56,943 bases of DNA from Halorubrum sp. 48-1-W (lineage in GTDB: Archaea > Halobacteriota > Halobacteria > Halobacteriales > Haloferacaceae). A program made the translations under genes and the position numbers. Of the stretch, positions 25,785-35,013 are shown piece by piece. Below the pieces are notes generated by a model. That model did not search any database and was not told where the DNA came from. It saw only the letters and a program-made list of their open reading frames with translations. The number at the start of each line of letters is the position of its first letter. Position 1 is the first letter of the stretch. The stretch covers positions 1-56,943 of the forward strand of contig NZ_QMIM01000030.1 in the NCBI RefSeq assembly GCF_003287355.1. Reading direction: 5' to 3'.

Positions 25785-26585
25785 TCAGTGCCCCATCGCG
25801 CCCCCGAGGGGCTGGTAATGCGGGAACATCGGGTGTGGAAGATGAACTCCGAGCGCCATCAGGCCGTGCGCGAACAGCACGTACCCCAGCACGACGAACA
25901 CCACGCCGAGCAGCCGATGAACGCGACGCCGGTGGGCAACGTCGATCGACTGGATAATCGTTCCATAGAGGAAGACAGCCGGGATCGTCCCAATGCCGAG
26001 GGCACCGAGAGCGATTCCCCCGGTGGTCGGGGAGCCGCTCGCGAAGGCGAACAGATACGCGGGATACAGCATCGGGCAGGGAAGAAACGCGTGGACGGCG
26101 CCGAGCCCGACAATACTTGGGCTGTTCACGTGTCGGTGAACTCTCGCCGCGAGCCACGACGTAACGCGCTGGACGCCGGGTATTCGAATGTCGCCTCCGC
26201 TTCCGCCGATGACGTATCGAACGCCGGTCGCCACGATGAACCCTCCGACCGCAAGACCGACAACACCTCGCAGGAGGTCGGCGATCGGCGTCAACTGGTC
26301 AGCGGTGACGAACACGACGCTTCCGAGCGCGCCGAAGACGGCCCCGAGAATCGCGTACGTGGTTGCCCGGCCGACGTTGAACAGGAAGTGCTGGCGAACC
26401 TCGTAGGTCGTGAGATGACTGGCACGCCCGTCGTTGGCTGTCACCGTTCCGCCATCGGGCTGCGGCGTCATTTGTTTCGAGTACATTGTCACAAGTGGAC
26501 CGCACATCCCGATACAGTGTGCGCCGCCCAGCACGCCGATGAGGACGAAGAGGACGACGTCAATCCGGAAGAGCGACTCGAGCAT
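25785..26585 (-). CDS. TauE/SafE-type (DsbD_2-like) membrane protein
   Basis: The 266-residue membrane protein has six or seven helices. The signature GGAHCIGMCGPLV lies in helix 1 (residues about 20-32) and a second cysteine motif FLPCPMLYPAY after the middle. This family, annotated sulfite exporter TauE/SafE or UreH/DsbD_2-like, is linked to metal handling and cytochrome oxidase maturation in bacteria. The paired cysteines could relay electrons or bind copper. Its closeness to cydAB and redox genes fits an oxidase or metal role, but no partner is adjacent. A His-rich tail (HLPHPMFPHYQPLGGAMGH) ends the protein. Confidence 0.8.
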   Translation of the reverse strand: MLESLFRIDVVLFVLIGVLGGAHCIGMCGPLVTMYSKQMTPQPDGGTVTANDGRASHLTTYEVRQHFLFNVGRATTYAILGAVFGALGSVVFVTADQLTPIADLLRGVVGLAVGGFIVATGVRYVIGGSGGDIRIPGVQRVTSWLAARVHRHVNSPSIVGLGAVHAFLPCPMLYPAYLFAFASGSPTTGGIALGALGIGTIPAVFLYGTIIQSIDVAHRRRVHRLLGVVFVVLGYVLFAHGLMALGVHLPHPMFPHYQPLGGAMGH

Positions 26586-26766
26586 AGTCCCTCTCGGTTG
26601 CGCATGAGGTTGTGTCGTCTGGTGTGTCTCTCGAACAAGCCCAGACAGATACCGCAGACACGTTACGATAGGCGAACAAGAGGTCGTGCTATGTTGAAGA
26701 TGTTCTCAAGCATCTGGATGTAGCTTGGCGCAACAATTCTTCACAGTGGATGCGAATACACCAATA

Positions 26767-27063
26767 ATGACAGACGAAATCGACATCCCAACCGAGCCGC
26801 GGGCTGCGGTCGACGCACTGGCGACCCATCTAACTGCGACCGCAGATCGTCCGGTACCGCCAGCGACGAACCGATGGCTCGGAGAGGCTGAAGCCGTCGC
26901 CCGCGATGCTACTAGTGACGATCTTGACACGGAAATCAGACGGAAACGGGTCCACCAGGTTGCTACACTGCTTGAGTCGGCTGACGAAACGGGCGACGTG
27001 GTCGCCGACCGCCACATTGAAGCAGCGATCGAGTGCTGTCAAGTCATTCTCGCTAACGAGTGA
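26767..27063 (+). CDS. small conserved haloarchaeal protein, 98 aa
   Basis: I do not recognise a named function. The protein is fully soluble and helical, with an N-terminal EPRAAVDALATHLTATADRP, a middle WLGEAEAVARDAT and a C-terminal helix ending in CCQVILANE. The ATG at 26767 is preferred over an upstream start at 26725 because the extra residues (AQQFFTVDANTPI) are not typical and the ATG gives an acidic start. It stands alone between the TauE/SafE-type gene on the other strand and sufB. Confidence 0.65.
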   Translation: MTDEIDIPTEPRAAVDALATHLTATADRPVPPATNRWLGEAEAVARDATSDDLDTEIRRKRVHQVATLLESADETGDVVADRHIEAAIECCQVILANE

Positions 27064-27237
27064 CGGTGACCCTGTTTCTACCGAATGGTCCTCTCGCTAA
27101 ATATTAAATTCTACTGAGTAGGGAAACCGAATTAAACTACACAAAGTTATTCATTTTCGTTAAAGAAACCAGTATAAGTTACTAATGAGTGTTCCAGCTC
27201 ACCACACTTATATTCGTAGTCTCTGAAGAATACTTTG

Positions 27238-28668
27238 ATGAGTTCAAAACAAGACGATCTCAAAGAGACAAACACCGAGGCCCGTTTCGAGTTCAAGAAG
27301 GAGGAGAAGTCTGCCTTCCAGACCGAGAAGGGGCTCACCGAGGAGACGGTCCGCGTCATCTCGGAGGACAAAGACGAGCCGGAGTGGATGCTGGAGCGGC
27401 GCCTGCGCGCGCTCGAACAGTTCCAAGAGATGCCGATGCCGACCGACTGGCCCGGTCAGCCGGACCTGAGCGAAGTCGACGTCGACGAGATCGTCCCCTA
27501 CATTCGGCCGGACGTCGACGTCCGCGCCGGCGTCGACGACTGGACGGAGCTCCCGGACGACATCAAGGACACGTTCGATAAGCTGGGCATCCCGGAGGCC
27601 GAGAAGAACGCGCTCTCGGGCGTCGGCGCCCAGTACGAGTCGGAAGTCGTCTACCAGAACATGCAGGAGCGGTGGGAGGAGAAGGGCGTCATCTTCTGTA
27701 ACATGGATGAGGCCGTCCAGGAACACGAGGAGCTCGTCCGCGAGCACTTCATGACGAAGTGCGTCCCCCCGAGCGACAACAAGTTCGCGGCGCTTCACGG
27801 CGCCATCTGGTCCGGCGGCTCGTTCGTCTACGTCCCCGAAAACACCACCGTCGACATGCCCGTCCAGGCGTACTTCCGGATGAACTCCGAAGGGATGGGC
27901 CAGTTCGAGCACACGCTCATCATCGCCGAAGAAGGCTCGGAGGTTCACTACATCGAGGGCTGTTCAGCGCCGAAGTACTCGAAGTTCAATCTCCACTGTG
28001 GCGGCGTCGAGGTGTTCGTCGACGAAGACGCCCACGTCCAGTACTCGACCGTACAGAACTGGTCGAAGAACACGTACAACCTGAACACGAAGCGCGCCAT
28101 CGCCGAGAAGGGCGGGCGAATGGAGTGGATCTCCGGGTCGATGGGGTCGAAGGCGACGATGCTGTACCCCTCGACGATCCTGAAGGGGCGCGGCGCCTCC
28201 GACAACCACATCACCATCGCCTTCGCGGGCGAGGGCCAAGACATCGACACCGGCGCGAAGGTGTACCACAACGCGCCGGACACCAAGTCGACCGTCGAGT
28301 CGAAGTCGATCGCGAAGGACGGCGGCCGCACGAACTACCGCGGGCTCGTCCACATCGCGGACGGCGCCGAGAACTCCTCGACGGCCGTGGAGTGCGACGC
28401 GCTGATGTTCGACAACGAGTCGACGTCGGACACGATGCCGTACATGGAGATCAACGAGTCGAAAGTCGACGTCGCCCACGAGGCGACCGTCGGGAAGATC
28501 GGCGACGAGGACATCTTCTACCTGCAGTCGCGCGGCCTCGACGACGACGACGCCAAGCAGATGATCGTTTCGGGCTTCATCGAGCCCATCACGGAGGAGC
28601 TGCCCATCGAGTACGCCGTCGAGCTCAACCGGCTCGTCGAACTCGAAATGGAGGGCTCGCTGGGGTAA
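27238..28668 (+). CDS. sufB: Fe-S cluster scaffold SufB
   Basis: The 476-residue SufB has the typical N-terminal segment (EKGLTEETVRVISEDKDEPE), KCVPPSDNKFAALHGAIWSG and the beta-helical core with EGCSAPKYSKFNLHCGGVEV. The core cysteines and histidines build Fe-S clusters with SufC and SufD. The C-terminal DIFYLQSRGLDDDDAKQMIV is intact. It is unusual here in standing without sufC or sufD. Its GC content and third-position bias are much stronger than in neighbouring genes, as in highly expressed core genes. A DUF7563 gene starts 4 bp after it. Confidence 0.93.
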   Translation: MSSKQDDLKETNTEARFEFKKEEKSAFQTEKGLTEETVRVISEDKDEPEWMLERRLRALEQFQEMPMPTDWPGQPDLSEVDVDEIVPYIRPDVDVRAGVDDWTELPDDIKDTFDKLGIPEAEKNALSGVGAQYESEVVYQNMQERWEEKGVIFCNMDEAVQEHEELVREHFMTKCVPPSDNKFAALHGAIWSGGSFVYVPENTTVDMPVQAYFRMNSEGMGQFEHTLIIAEEGSEVHYIEGCSAPKYSKFNLHCGGVEVFVDEDAHVQYSTVQNWSKNTYNLNTKRAIAEKGGRMEWISGSMGSKATMLYPSTILKGRGASDNHITIAFAGEGQDIDTGAKVYHNAPDTKSTVESKSIAKDGGRTNYRGLVHIADGAENSSTAVECDALMFDNESTSDTMPYMEINESKVDVAHEATVGKIGDEDIFYLQSRGLDDDDAKQMIVSGFIEPITEELPIEYAVELNRLVELEMEGSLG

Positions 28669-28672
28669 TCCG

Positions 28673-28813
28673 ATGCCTGAGTGCGCCCACTGCGGAGCAC
28701 ACGTCTCACAACAATTTGTGACCGTGTTCGGGTTAGACGGTGGTGACGTAGTTGCCTGTCCAGCATGTTCCGGTCGGGCACACATCGCAGAGACGATCGT
28801 GGATCGATACTAG
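28673..28813 (+). CDS. DUF7563-like zinc-ribbon microprotein, 46 aa
   Basis: The tiny protein starts MPECAHCGAHVSQQF and has a second pair CPACSGRAH, giving a CxxC...CxxC zinc ribbon typical of haloarchaeal DUF7563 microproteins. Its ATG is 4 bp after the sufB stop, so it is almost certainly co-transcribed and possibly translationally coupled. Small zinc ribbons of this kind are common in haloarchaea and mostly uncharacterised. It may bind nucleic acid or a partner protein. Confidence 0.75.
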   Translation: MPECAHCGAHVSQQFVTVFGLDGGDVVACPACSGRAHIAETIVDRY

Positions 28814-28822
28814 TCTCAGACC

Positions 28823-29191
28823 ATGGAACACTGCTTTGCGTGTGAGACCGATTATGGGTATCTCGGGACAAGTCCACACGAGGGGTCCTGCCCGGCCTGT
28901 GGCTCGACTGCTGTCACTCCTGCGGGCGACCTCAGGGTCGTCGACACGACAACGTGGGAGAGTGTGAACGGGCTCTCAACGATCCACGTGACAGCGACTG
29001 ACGACCGATCACGGCGGTTTGAATTTGTCGTTGCGGCGCGGCGGGGACGAGGGAAACTCGTCTGTCTCGCGATCGACGGAGTGACAGTACCCACCGAGAC
29101 AGTGTGGTCAGTTCCATCTGCCGTTGCTACGAGAGTCACCGCGCACGGTATCAGGATCAGCGACTCGACGCCGGCTCAGAGCCCACAATGA
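28823..29191 (+). CDS. zinc-ribbon protein, 122 aa
   Basis: The protein opens with a zinc ribbon (CFACETDYGYLGTS, then CPACGS) in its first 30 residues, followed by a beta-rich domain of about 70 residues with Arg-rich strands (SRRFEFVVAARRGRGKLVCL). I do not recognise a family beyond the ribbon. It begins 9 bp after the DUF7563 gene and ends 68 bp before the TFB gene, so the four genes from sufB to TFB may form one unit. RNA or DNA binding is plausible from the fold but not shown. Confidence 0.7.
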   Translation: MEHCFACETDYGYLGTSPHEGSCPACGSTAVTPAGDLRVVDTTTWESVNGLSTIHVTATDDRSRRFEFVVAARRGRGKLVCLAIDGVTVPTETVWSVPSAVATRVTAHGIRISDSTPAQSPQ

Positions 29192-29259
29192 ACGGTACTG
29201 GCCAGACACACGGTGGGACGCGTCTGTTCTGTCCCGGTCACGAGAGGTGATGACACGTG

Positions 29260-30294
29260 ATGAACGAGCGCACTAACCAAGAGCGACCGGACACAGTTTC
29301 CCGCAAAAACGGTACTGATGCGCCCTCGTCAAGCGAAACCGGCGACGGACAGCCTGTTACCGACTCCGTTTCGGAGGAGAATGGGGACGAACGGCACAGT
29401 CAGACTACGTGTCCGGAGTGTCACGGGCGACTTCGTCGAGCCGATGATGACGTTGATGCGGTCTGTGACGACTGTGGACTCGTCGTTTCAGACGCGACGC
29501 TTGATACGAACATCAAACTGTACACGCCGAACGGCACCGGCGATCAGGACTCCCGCGTTGGACCAGCAAGCACGAACCTCTTACACGATAAGGGGTTGTC
29601 AACAATGATTGGGTGGCAAAACACCGATGCGAAGGGGAACGCGCTGTCAGGAGAACAGCGACAACAGATGCGTCGCCTCCGACGGTGGGATGAGCGCTTC
29701 CGACGACGCTCATCTGCGGATAGGAATCTTATGCATGCACTCGGTGAGATCAATCGCATGGCTTCCGCGCTTGGCGTGCCGGACAGCACCCGAGAGACAG
29801 CAGGCGTCATCTATCGTCGCGCACTTGCGGACGGGCTCGTTACGGGTCGAGCCGTTGAAAGCGTCGCCACTGCGGCGCTATACGCGGCGAGTCGCATGGA
29901 CGGTGTCCCGCGCTCTACCGACGAGGTCTCGGCAGTGAGCCGCGTCGAACAAATTCGCGTTGAGCGGGCATATCGACACGTCTCACGTGAACTCGGGTTA
30001 GAAATTCCTCCAACAGATCCTCGTTCGTTCATCGGACGGATCGCGTCGGACGTGGAGTGTACGGACGCGACAGAGCGAGAGGCACGACGTCTCGCCGGAA
30101 TCGCGGTTGAAAACGGCGTACACAGCGGGAAACATCCGGTAGGCATCGCCGCGGGGGCACTGTACGCGGCTGCCAAACAGTGCGATGAGTCTCTCCGACA
30201 AGCAGATATCGCTCATGCTACGGACGTGAGCGAGATGACGATACGGAACCGGTATCCTGAGATTTTGGCCGCAACAGATACCGAGGATGAATAG
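29260..30294 (+). CDS. tfb: transcription initiation factor B (TFB)
   Basis: The 344-residue protein has a zinc ribbon (CPEC at 51-54, CDDC at 69-72), a linker containing GPASTNLLHDKGLSTMIGW and two cyclin-like repeats (VIYRRALADGLVTGRAVESV and DIAHATDVSEMTIRNRYPEI). It recruits RNA polymerase to TATA/TBP. Odd points are a 50-residue acidic Ser/Thr-rich N-terminal extension and a B-reader region lacking the usual EWRxF motif. Haloarchaea use several TFBs with different promoter preferences, and this looks like a specialised one. The ATG at 29260 is preferred over the GTG just before it. Confidence 0.92.
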   Translation: MNERTNQERPDTVSRKNGTDAPSSSETGDGQPVTDSVSEENGDERHSQTTCPECHGRLRRADDDVDAVCDDCGLVVSDATLDTNIKLYTPNGTGDQDSRVGPASTNLLHDKGLSTMIGWQNTDAKGNALSGEQRQQMRRLRRWDERFRRRSSADRNLMHALGEINRMASALGVPDSTRETAGVIYRRALADGLVTGRAVESVATAALYAASRMDGVPRSTDEVSAVSRVEQIRVERAYRHVSRELGLEIPPTDPRSFIGRIASDVECTDATEREARRLAGIAVENGVHSGKHPVGIAAGALYAAAKQCDESLRQADIAHATDVSEMTIRNRYPEILAATDTEDE

Positions 30295-30663
30295 GCACAG
30301 TGAGTAGTTGACTTTTGCTTGAGTAGGTTCGAATTGGACAGTATCGATCAAGGATTGTTTTGCTCTGTTGGATCGCATAACTGTGTCCGGACCAAGATAT
30401 CACAAAAGGCGGAAAAATCATCTTTCGCCGTCGGCAGCTTAGATCAACCTCCTACGACATCTGCTGCCTTACTTCTCTTCCAAATGTGTGTTTCAGAAGC
30501 CCTCAACGGCGATACAGTTCCGATCTTGTTTTCACCTAGTCCTAACACATTCTGCGGATTTAATGAAAAACAGAAAGAGAAGCTAGAGTGAGTATATTAT
30601 TCCATATACTTAAGTAGAAAATAGAAGACGCGCATCAAATCTATCCTCCGAGATTATGGGATG
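30295..30663. other. AT-rich gene-free stretch after TFB
   Basis: No coding gene, RNA gene or clear repeat is visible in this 369-bp stretch. It is AT-rich around 30545-30625 (ttccatatacttaagtagaa). The left end of the following insertion sequence begins near 30664. Confidence 0.4.
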
Positions 30664-32554
30664 TTGAGACTACAGCGGGTATAGCGGGTCTACAATGCGT
30701 GGTTTCGGCCGATTCAGTGATCGGAAACCGACTCAGATTACTCTCCAGATGGGCGGTTCTGTTGAACTTCCAACCATATACGTGAATTTCGGCGACTTTC
30801 GACAGCGTAGCCACTCAGACGCCCCGCTATCGCGGAGAGAGTCTCGTTACTATCCGATTCCGGTTTCCTTCTTCACCAGCGTTAGCGTATTGTCGGCTGT
30901 TACTATCGGTGAATGCTCGTATTCACCGGTCAACTGTACCTGCACGAGCAAATCAACCGCTCGCCAGATCGAGTACAGGAGACAGGCGAAGGCGAAGTAG
31001 AAGAATCGGAGGCTAAAATTCTTCGAGGTCGTCGCGCCCATGAACCGTTTGATCGACTTGTAGCCACTCTCAATCTCCCATCTGTACCCGTACTCGGTAA
31101 GAAGCCCGCTATTCCGATTCGTCATGAACACTGAGTACTGCCGATGATCGGTGTGTTCGGAGTTCTCTTTGCGTCGGTAGATGAGCGTCGTTGAATGCCA
31201 CTCGTTATCGCCCAAATGCAGCTTTCGATCAGTCTCGTAGCGGTCCTTCCCCCGCTTCAGAAGTCGCTTGGCTTGGGCCTTCTCGCTGTTCTGCATCCGC
31301 TTCGGCACGACGTAGGAGAGGCCGCGCTGGCTGAGCATCTCCAGGATGTGCTGACTGTCGAACTCCCGGTCCATCAGCACGTTATCGACATGAACAGCCG
31401 CCTCTGCCGAATCCAAGAGGTCCTCGACGATTTCCTTGCGCGTGTCCCCTTTCCGAACTGGGCGCGCATCAAGGACTATTGGAACAGCATTCCCAACCAA
31501 CTGGACCGTCGCCCACTGGTAGGCATACTCGTCGGTGTTCTCCTTTGTGCCGATAATCTCGTCTTCGTGGCCTACTCGGTCGCCAGTGAACGGATCGGAC
31601 TCGGTGGTGTCAATCGCGACGATTCCGGCCCGAAAGAACTGCTCTGTCTCTGCGACCCGGTCCAGCAGTCGGCCAACGGCCTGGCGGTACATCTCGCGTA
31701 TCTTCTTGATAGAGAGGTCCCGCACATGCTCGCGATGGGCGTGGCCGAGTGGTGTTCGCTCTCGATTGGACTCGTGGATGAAGCTCCGAGCACCCTCATT
31801 GACGGCCAAATTCTCACGGAGTCCGAGGTACGTTTGGAGATCCCAGTAGGCGTTCTCGTGGATCTCACACCCCTCGCCTCGATCCAATGAGAACGCTGGG
31901 AACACAACGTCGCTGACGCGATCAGTGACGGTCTCGACCTGCTCTAATACGGTCTTGTCATCGGGGTCTGATTTCGGCCTCTCGTTATCATGTCTGCGGC
32001 TCTGTCGTTCTGGCTCACGCGGAACAGAGACACCCGCGTTCTGTGCTTTGATGAGGATGGTCCGCGTTGCGGTCTCGACGGTGTCCTGGAGATCGACCGT
32101 GAACCGTTTGTGCCAGCTGCGCCACAGAGTGGATTGGTTCGGCACCGACTCCAAACCTATCTGTTCGCAGAAATCAGGGTGTTTGGTGAGATATTCGACG
32201 AGGGCGGTCTCGTGGCCCCAGCCATGGCATTCTTTCAGCAGGAACAGGCGAAACAGTGTCTCCATCTTGTAGCTCGTTGAGCCCGCATACCGGTCGTGGG
32301 CATCGAACTGAACGTATGCGAGTGGTACTGCGTGGACGAATTGATCAATGCTATCGTGATCGTCATGCTGGAACCATGTTTCCGCAACGAGACGAACGTC
32401 CGACCCTAATCCGGAGAGCGACGTGCGATCGAACAGTGGACTCGACTTGTACGTGGGCCAGTCGATATAGGATAGCTGGGCGATCTGCCGGAAGACAGTA
32501 CGGCGAGACTCACGGGTTGGAGCCACGACTAGAGGGTGACCGCGACACGCTCAA
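30664..32554 (-). mobile_element. insertion sequence with 558-aa transposase (ends tentative)
   Basis: The left boundary is supported by a second, truncated copy at 34546, because both begin with ttgagactacagc. The right boundary is less certain: ctcaa at 32550-32554 would mirror ttgag, but similarity beyond five bases is weak. No target duplication was found. The transposase gene is complete and in minus orientation. Confidence 0.5.
30850..32526 (-). CDS. DDE transposase, 558 aa, IS4/IS1182-like
   Basis: This is a large transposase with an N-terminal helical region (METLFRLFLLKECHGWGHET), an acidic Arg/Asp-rich linker near residue 175 and a DDE catalytic domain. The catalytic residues are visible in GIVAIDTTESDPFTG (D), NVLMDREFDSQHIL (D) and YGYRWEIESGYKSIKRFM (E). 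The C-terminal FFYFAFACLLYSIWRAVDLL is typical of IS4-superfamily enzymes. The start is a GTG at 32526, and no frameshift is seen. I am not sure of the exact ISfinder family. Confidence 0.8.
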   Translation of the reverse strand: MAPTRESRRTVFRQIAQLSYIDWPTYKSSPLFDRTSLSGLGSDVRLVAETWFQHDDHDSIDQFVHAVPLAYVQFDAHDRYAGSTSYKMETLFRLFLLKECHGWGHETALVEYLTKHPDFCEQIGLESVPNQSTLWRSWHKRFTVDLQDTVETATRTILIKAQNAGVSVPREPERQSRRHDNERPKSDPDDKTVLEQVETVTDRVSDVVFPAFSLDRGEGCEIHENAYWDLQTYLGLRENLAVNEGARSFIHESNRERTPLGHAHREHVRDLSIKKIREMYRQAVGRLLDRVAETEQFFRAGIVAIDTTESDPFTGDRVGHEDEIIGTKENTDEYAYQWATVQLVGNAVPIVLDARPVRKGDTRKEIVEDLLDSAEAAVHVDNVLMDREFDSQHILEMLSQRGLSYVVPKRMQNSEKAQAKRLLKRGKDRYETDRKLHLGDNEWHSTTLIYRRKENSEHTDHRQYSVFMTNRNSGLLTEYGYRWEIESGYKSIKRFMGATTSKNFSLRFFYFAFACLLYSIWRAVDLLVQVQLTGEYEHSPIVTADNTLTLVKKETGIG

Positions 32555-32637
32555 GTATTCGTCTAACTGCTCGATATAAACGAGGATTGCTCAATCTGGG
32601 GGAAAGTTATTATTCTAGCTGTTTGCTTGTTCACATA

Positions 32638-33120
32638 ATGATCTCTCTTCGAGAGGCGTCTCCTGAAGACGCAGCAGCAATGGCGCGTATCCAATCGGAG
32701 TCGCTCCGAGAGAACGGAGAAGAGTACTACACGGACGAACAGCTTGCGCTTCTGGCACCCGCTGAGCCAGATGCTGAGGCAATTCCTGAAGATGAGTTTA
32801 CCGACGATTCGTGTCGTCCAATTATTGCTGAATTAGATGGATTGATTGTTGGCTGGGGGAGCATCCACCTCGACGAGAACGTGCTGGCTGTAACATTTGT
32901 TGATCCCGACTACACAGGACAAGGAATCGGGCGCACAATTGTTGAGGAACTCGAAACAATCGCACGACAGGAAGGCGTAGAGGAGCTAATCGTTCCCGCG
33001 TCGCGAAACGCTGTTGGCTTCTACGAAACACTCGGCTTCGAAAAACAGCGCGAAATCGATGCAAGTGGCCCCGACACACCGGAGATTCCGAGTGTAGAAC
33101 TGACGAAACAACTGTCCTAA
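32638..33120 (+). CDS. GNAT family N-acetyltransferase
   Basis: The 160-residue protein has the GNAT fold: LREASPEDAAAMARIQSESL, the strand IIAELDGLIVGWGSIHL and the acetyl-CoA motif A loop GQGIGRTIVEEL. The end motif NAVGFYETLGFEKQ closes the fold. It transfers an acetyl group from acetyl-CoA to an unknown small molecule or protein N-terminus. The ATG at 32638 starts the recognisable domain, and a longer frame from 32536 would extend into the insertion-sequence end. It stands between insertion sequences. Confidence 0.85.
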   Translation: MISLREASPEDAAAMARIQSESLRENGEEYYTDEQLALLAPAEPDAEAIPEDEFTDDSCRPIIAELDGLIVGWGSIHLDENVLAVTFVDPDYTGQGIGRTIVEELETIARQEGVEELIVPASRNAVGFYETLGFEKQREIDASGPDTPEIPSVELTKQLS

Positions 33121-33301
33121 TCGCTCGAGTTGCAGACACACTGAGCAGGTGCTCCCCCGCAAAACCAGCGAAAAGATATGTGTCTCCAAACCTGTCCCCA
33201 AAGATCCTGAGTAGTTGTAACAGCGCAATCAGCCAGACTGTTATTTTGATTTAGTACCAAAAATACCAATAGTTGCGGGCGTATTCGTAGGGATACCACT
33301 A

Positions 33302-34474
33302 ATGGAGCGAGATGACTTCGACGAGGCAACACCCGGTGAGATCGTTCCCACGACGACGTCGAAGGGGACGTATTCGGCGTTTCAACCTGACCCGCTTCCG
33401 CCCTCAATCAGTACTGAGGAACTCATTACACCGCTGGCGGAGGCGACACAGGCACTTGGCCGACTTCACGGCATCGGTCCACGTGTCGGCTCAAGGGAGA
33501 TCCTGATCGAGCCGTTCATCCGAAAAGAAGCGCTGGAGTCCTCGCAAATCGAGGGCACACATGCGACCCTCTCAGACATCTACGCCTATGAGGCTGGACA
33601 GGAGGCTCTCATCGACGAAGACAGGCAGCAGGGCACCCAAGAAGTCGTGAACTATCTACACGCGCTGACGCACGGATTGGATGCGATCACAGCTGGCGAT
33701 CCAATCACCGTCGAATTGCTATGCGAGATGCACGACCGGTTGCTTTCGGGTGTCCGTGGGGATGAGGCTGACCCAGGGGAACTCCGTTCGACTCAGAACT
33801 TCATCGGCAGTACGCCATACATCCAAGACGCCAGATACGTCCCGCCACCACCGAACGAGATCCTCGACCTTCTCGAAGACTTGCTCGAGTATGCGAACCA
33901 AGAGACAAATCTGCATCCACTTCTCCGAATCGGGCTGATCCACTACCAGTTCGAGACGATTCACCCGTTTCTCGATGGGAACGGACGACTCGGGCGGCTA
34001 TTGATCAGTCTCCTTCTGCAACGTGATGGTCTCTTGCCCGAGCCGTATCTCTACCTGAGTTCGTATTTCAACGCACGACGGTCAGATTACGTTGATCATC
34101 TCTTGTCAGTCAGTCAGCACGGTGAATGGGAAGAGTGGCTCCTGTTTTTCCTGCGTGGCGTGCAGTCGCAAGCAGATGAGGCCCACCAGCGGGCCAACCT
34201 GCTAGTCGACCTCCGAGAAGACTATCAACAGCGCTATCAGAGCGAGCGGTCTGAGAATATCCTTGAACTGGTGATGCGGCTCTTCGAAGATCCGTACCTG
34301 GACGTGAACACAGCAACCGACTGGTTGGATGTCGAATACAGCACGGCTAACCGACTGATCGGACAGCTCGAAGATGACGGAATACTCGAAGAACTCACCG
34401 GGAAAGACCGGAATCGGTTCTACCGGGCGAGCGAAGTCTTCCAGATCATCAACAAGCCGATCGATCAGCTCTGA
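33302..34474 (+). CDS. Fic family protein with winged-helix tail
   Basis: The 390-residue protein has the catalytic Fic motif HPFLDGNGRLGR at about residues 220-231. Its histidine drives transfer of AMP or another nucleotide group onto a hydroxyl. The inhibitory-helix motif SSQIEG at about residue 80 fits class II Fic proteins, which are self-inhibited. The C-terminal 90 residues (VEYSTANRLIGQLEDDGILE) form a winged-helix DNA-binding domain. Such proteins are often in defence or toxin-like loci or act as autoregulators. It stands alone, with insertion-sequence debris downstream. Confidence 0.88.
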   Translation: MERDDFDEATPGEIVPTTTSKGTYSAFQPDPLPPSISTEELITPLAEATQALGRLHGIGPRVGSREILIEPFIRKEALESSQIEGTHATLSDIYAYEAGQEALIDEDRQQGTQEVVNYLHALTHGLDAITAGDPITVELLCEMHDRLLSGVRGDEADPGELRSTQNFIGSTPYIQDARYVPPPPNEILDLLEDLLEYANQETNLHPLLRIGLIHYQFETIHPFLDGNGRLGRLLISLLLQRDGLLPEPYLYLSSYFNARRSDYVDHLLSVSQHGEWEEWLLFFLRGVQSQADEAHQRANLLVDLREDYQQRYQSERSENILELVMRLFEDPYLDVNTATDWLDVEYSTANRLIGQLEDDGILEELTGKDRNRFYRASEVFQIINKPIDQL

Positions 34475-34545
34475 ACGGCTGAGCAGAGAGGGCTTGAGGC
34501 ATACGCATTGAGACAACCGGTCTCAACTTCTGTTTCTGGTTTGGA

Positions 34546-34942
34546 AGTTGAGACTACAGCCGGTTTAGCAGGACTGTGATGCGTGCTTTCAGTCGAATCG
34601 ACGAGCTGAAACTGGTTGGGTCGCTCTCCCAACGAGCGTTCTTGTTATGTTGGTAACTAATTCGGAGTGTTTCCGAAACTTCGGGTAGTGTAGCCACTCA
34701 GACACTGGGCTAACGCGGGTGGCGCACCCTCACTATCCGATCCCTGTCTCCTTCTTCAGCAGCGTCAGCGTGTTGTCGGCTGTTACGATCGGCGAATGTT
34801 CGTACTCACCAGTCAACTCGACCTGCACGAGTAGGTCCACTGCTCACCAAATCGAGTACAGCAAGCAGGCGAACGCGAAATAGAAGAACCGGAGCCCGAA
34901 ATACTTCGACGTCGTCGCGGCCATGAAGCGTTTGATCGACTT
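34546..34942 (-). pseudogene. truncated copy of the 558-aa transposase element
   Basis: This 397-bp fragment parallels 30664-31060: ttgagactacagc at its start, then the end of the transposase gene (TVSF..LTGEYEHSPI region) with several changes. A TGA replaces the Arg codon of SIWRAVDLL, so it is non-coding. It stops abruptly at tttgatcgactt (about 34942), where the IS5-like fold-back begins. It is a decayed second copy in the same orientation. Confidence 0.75.
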
Positions 34943-35013
34943 GGCTGTGTTGAATCACTAGACAGCGTCGGGTTGAGTCACTAAATCAAAGGAGTTGAAG
35001 CGGGAGGCTTCCG

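Noticed and set aside
27244-28785. Long open frames on both strands across sufB
   Set aside because: They are shadows caused by the strong third-position GC bias of sufB. Their proteins are Arg/His-rich or low in acidic character and match nothing.
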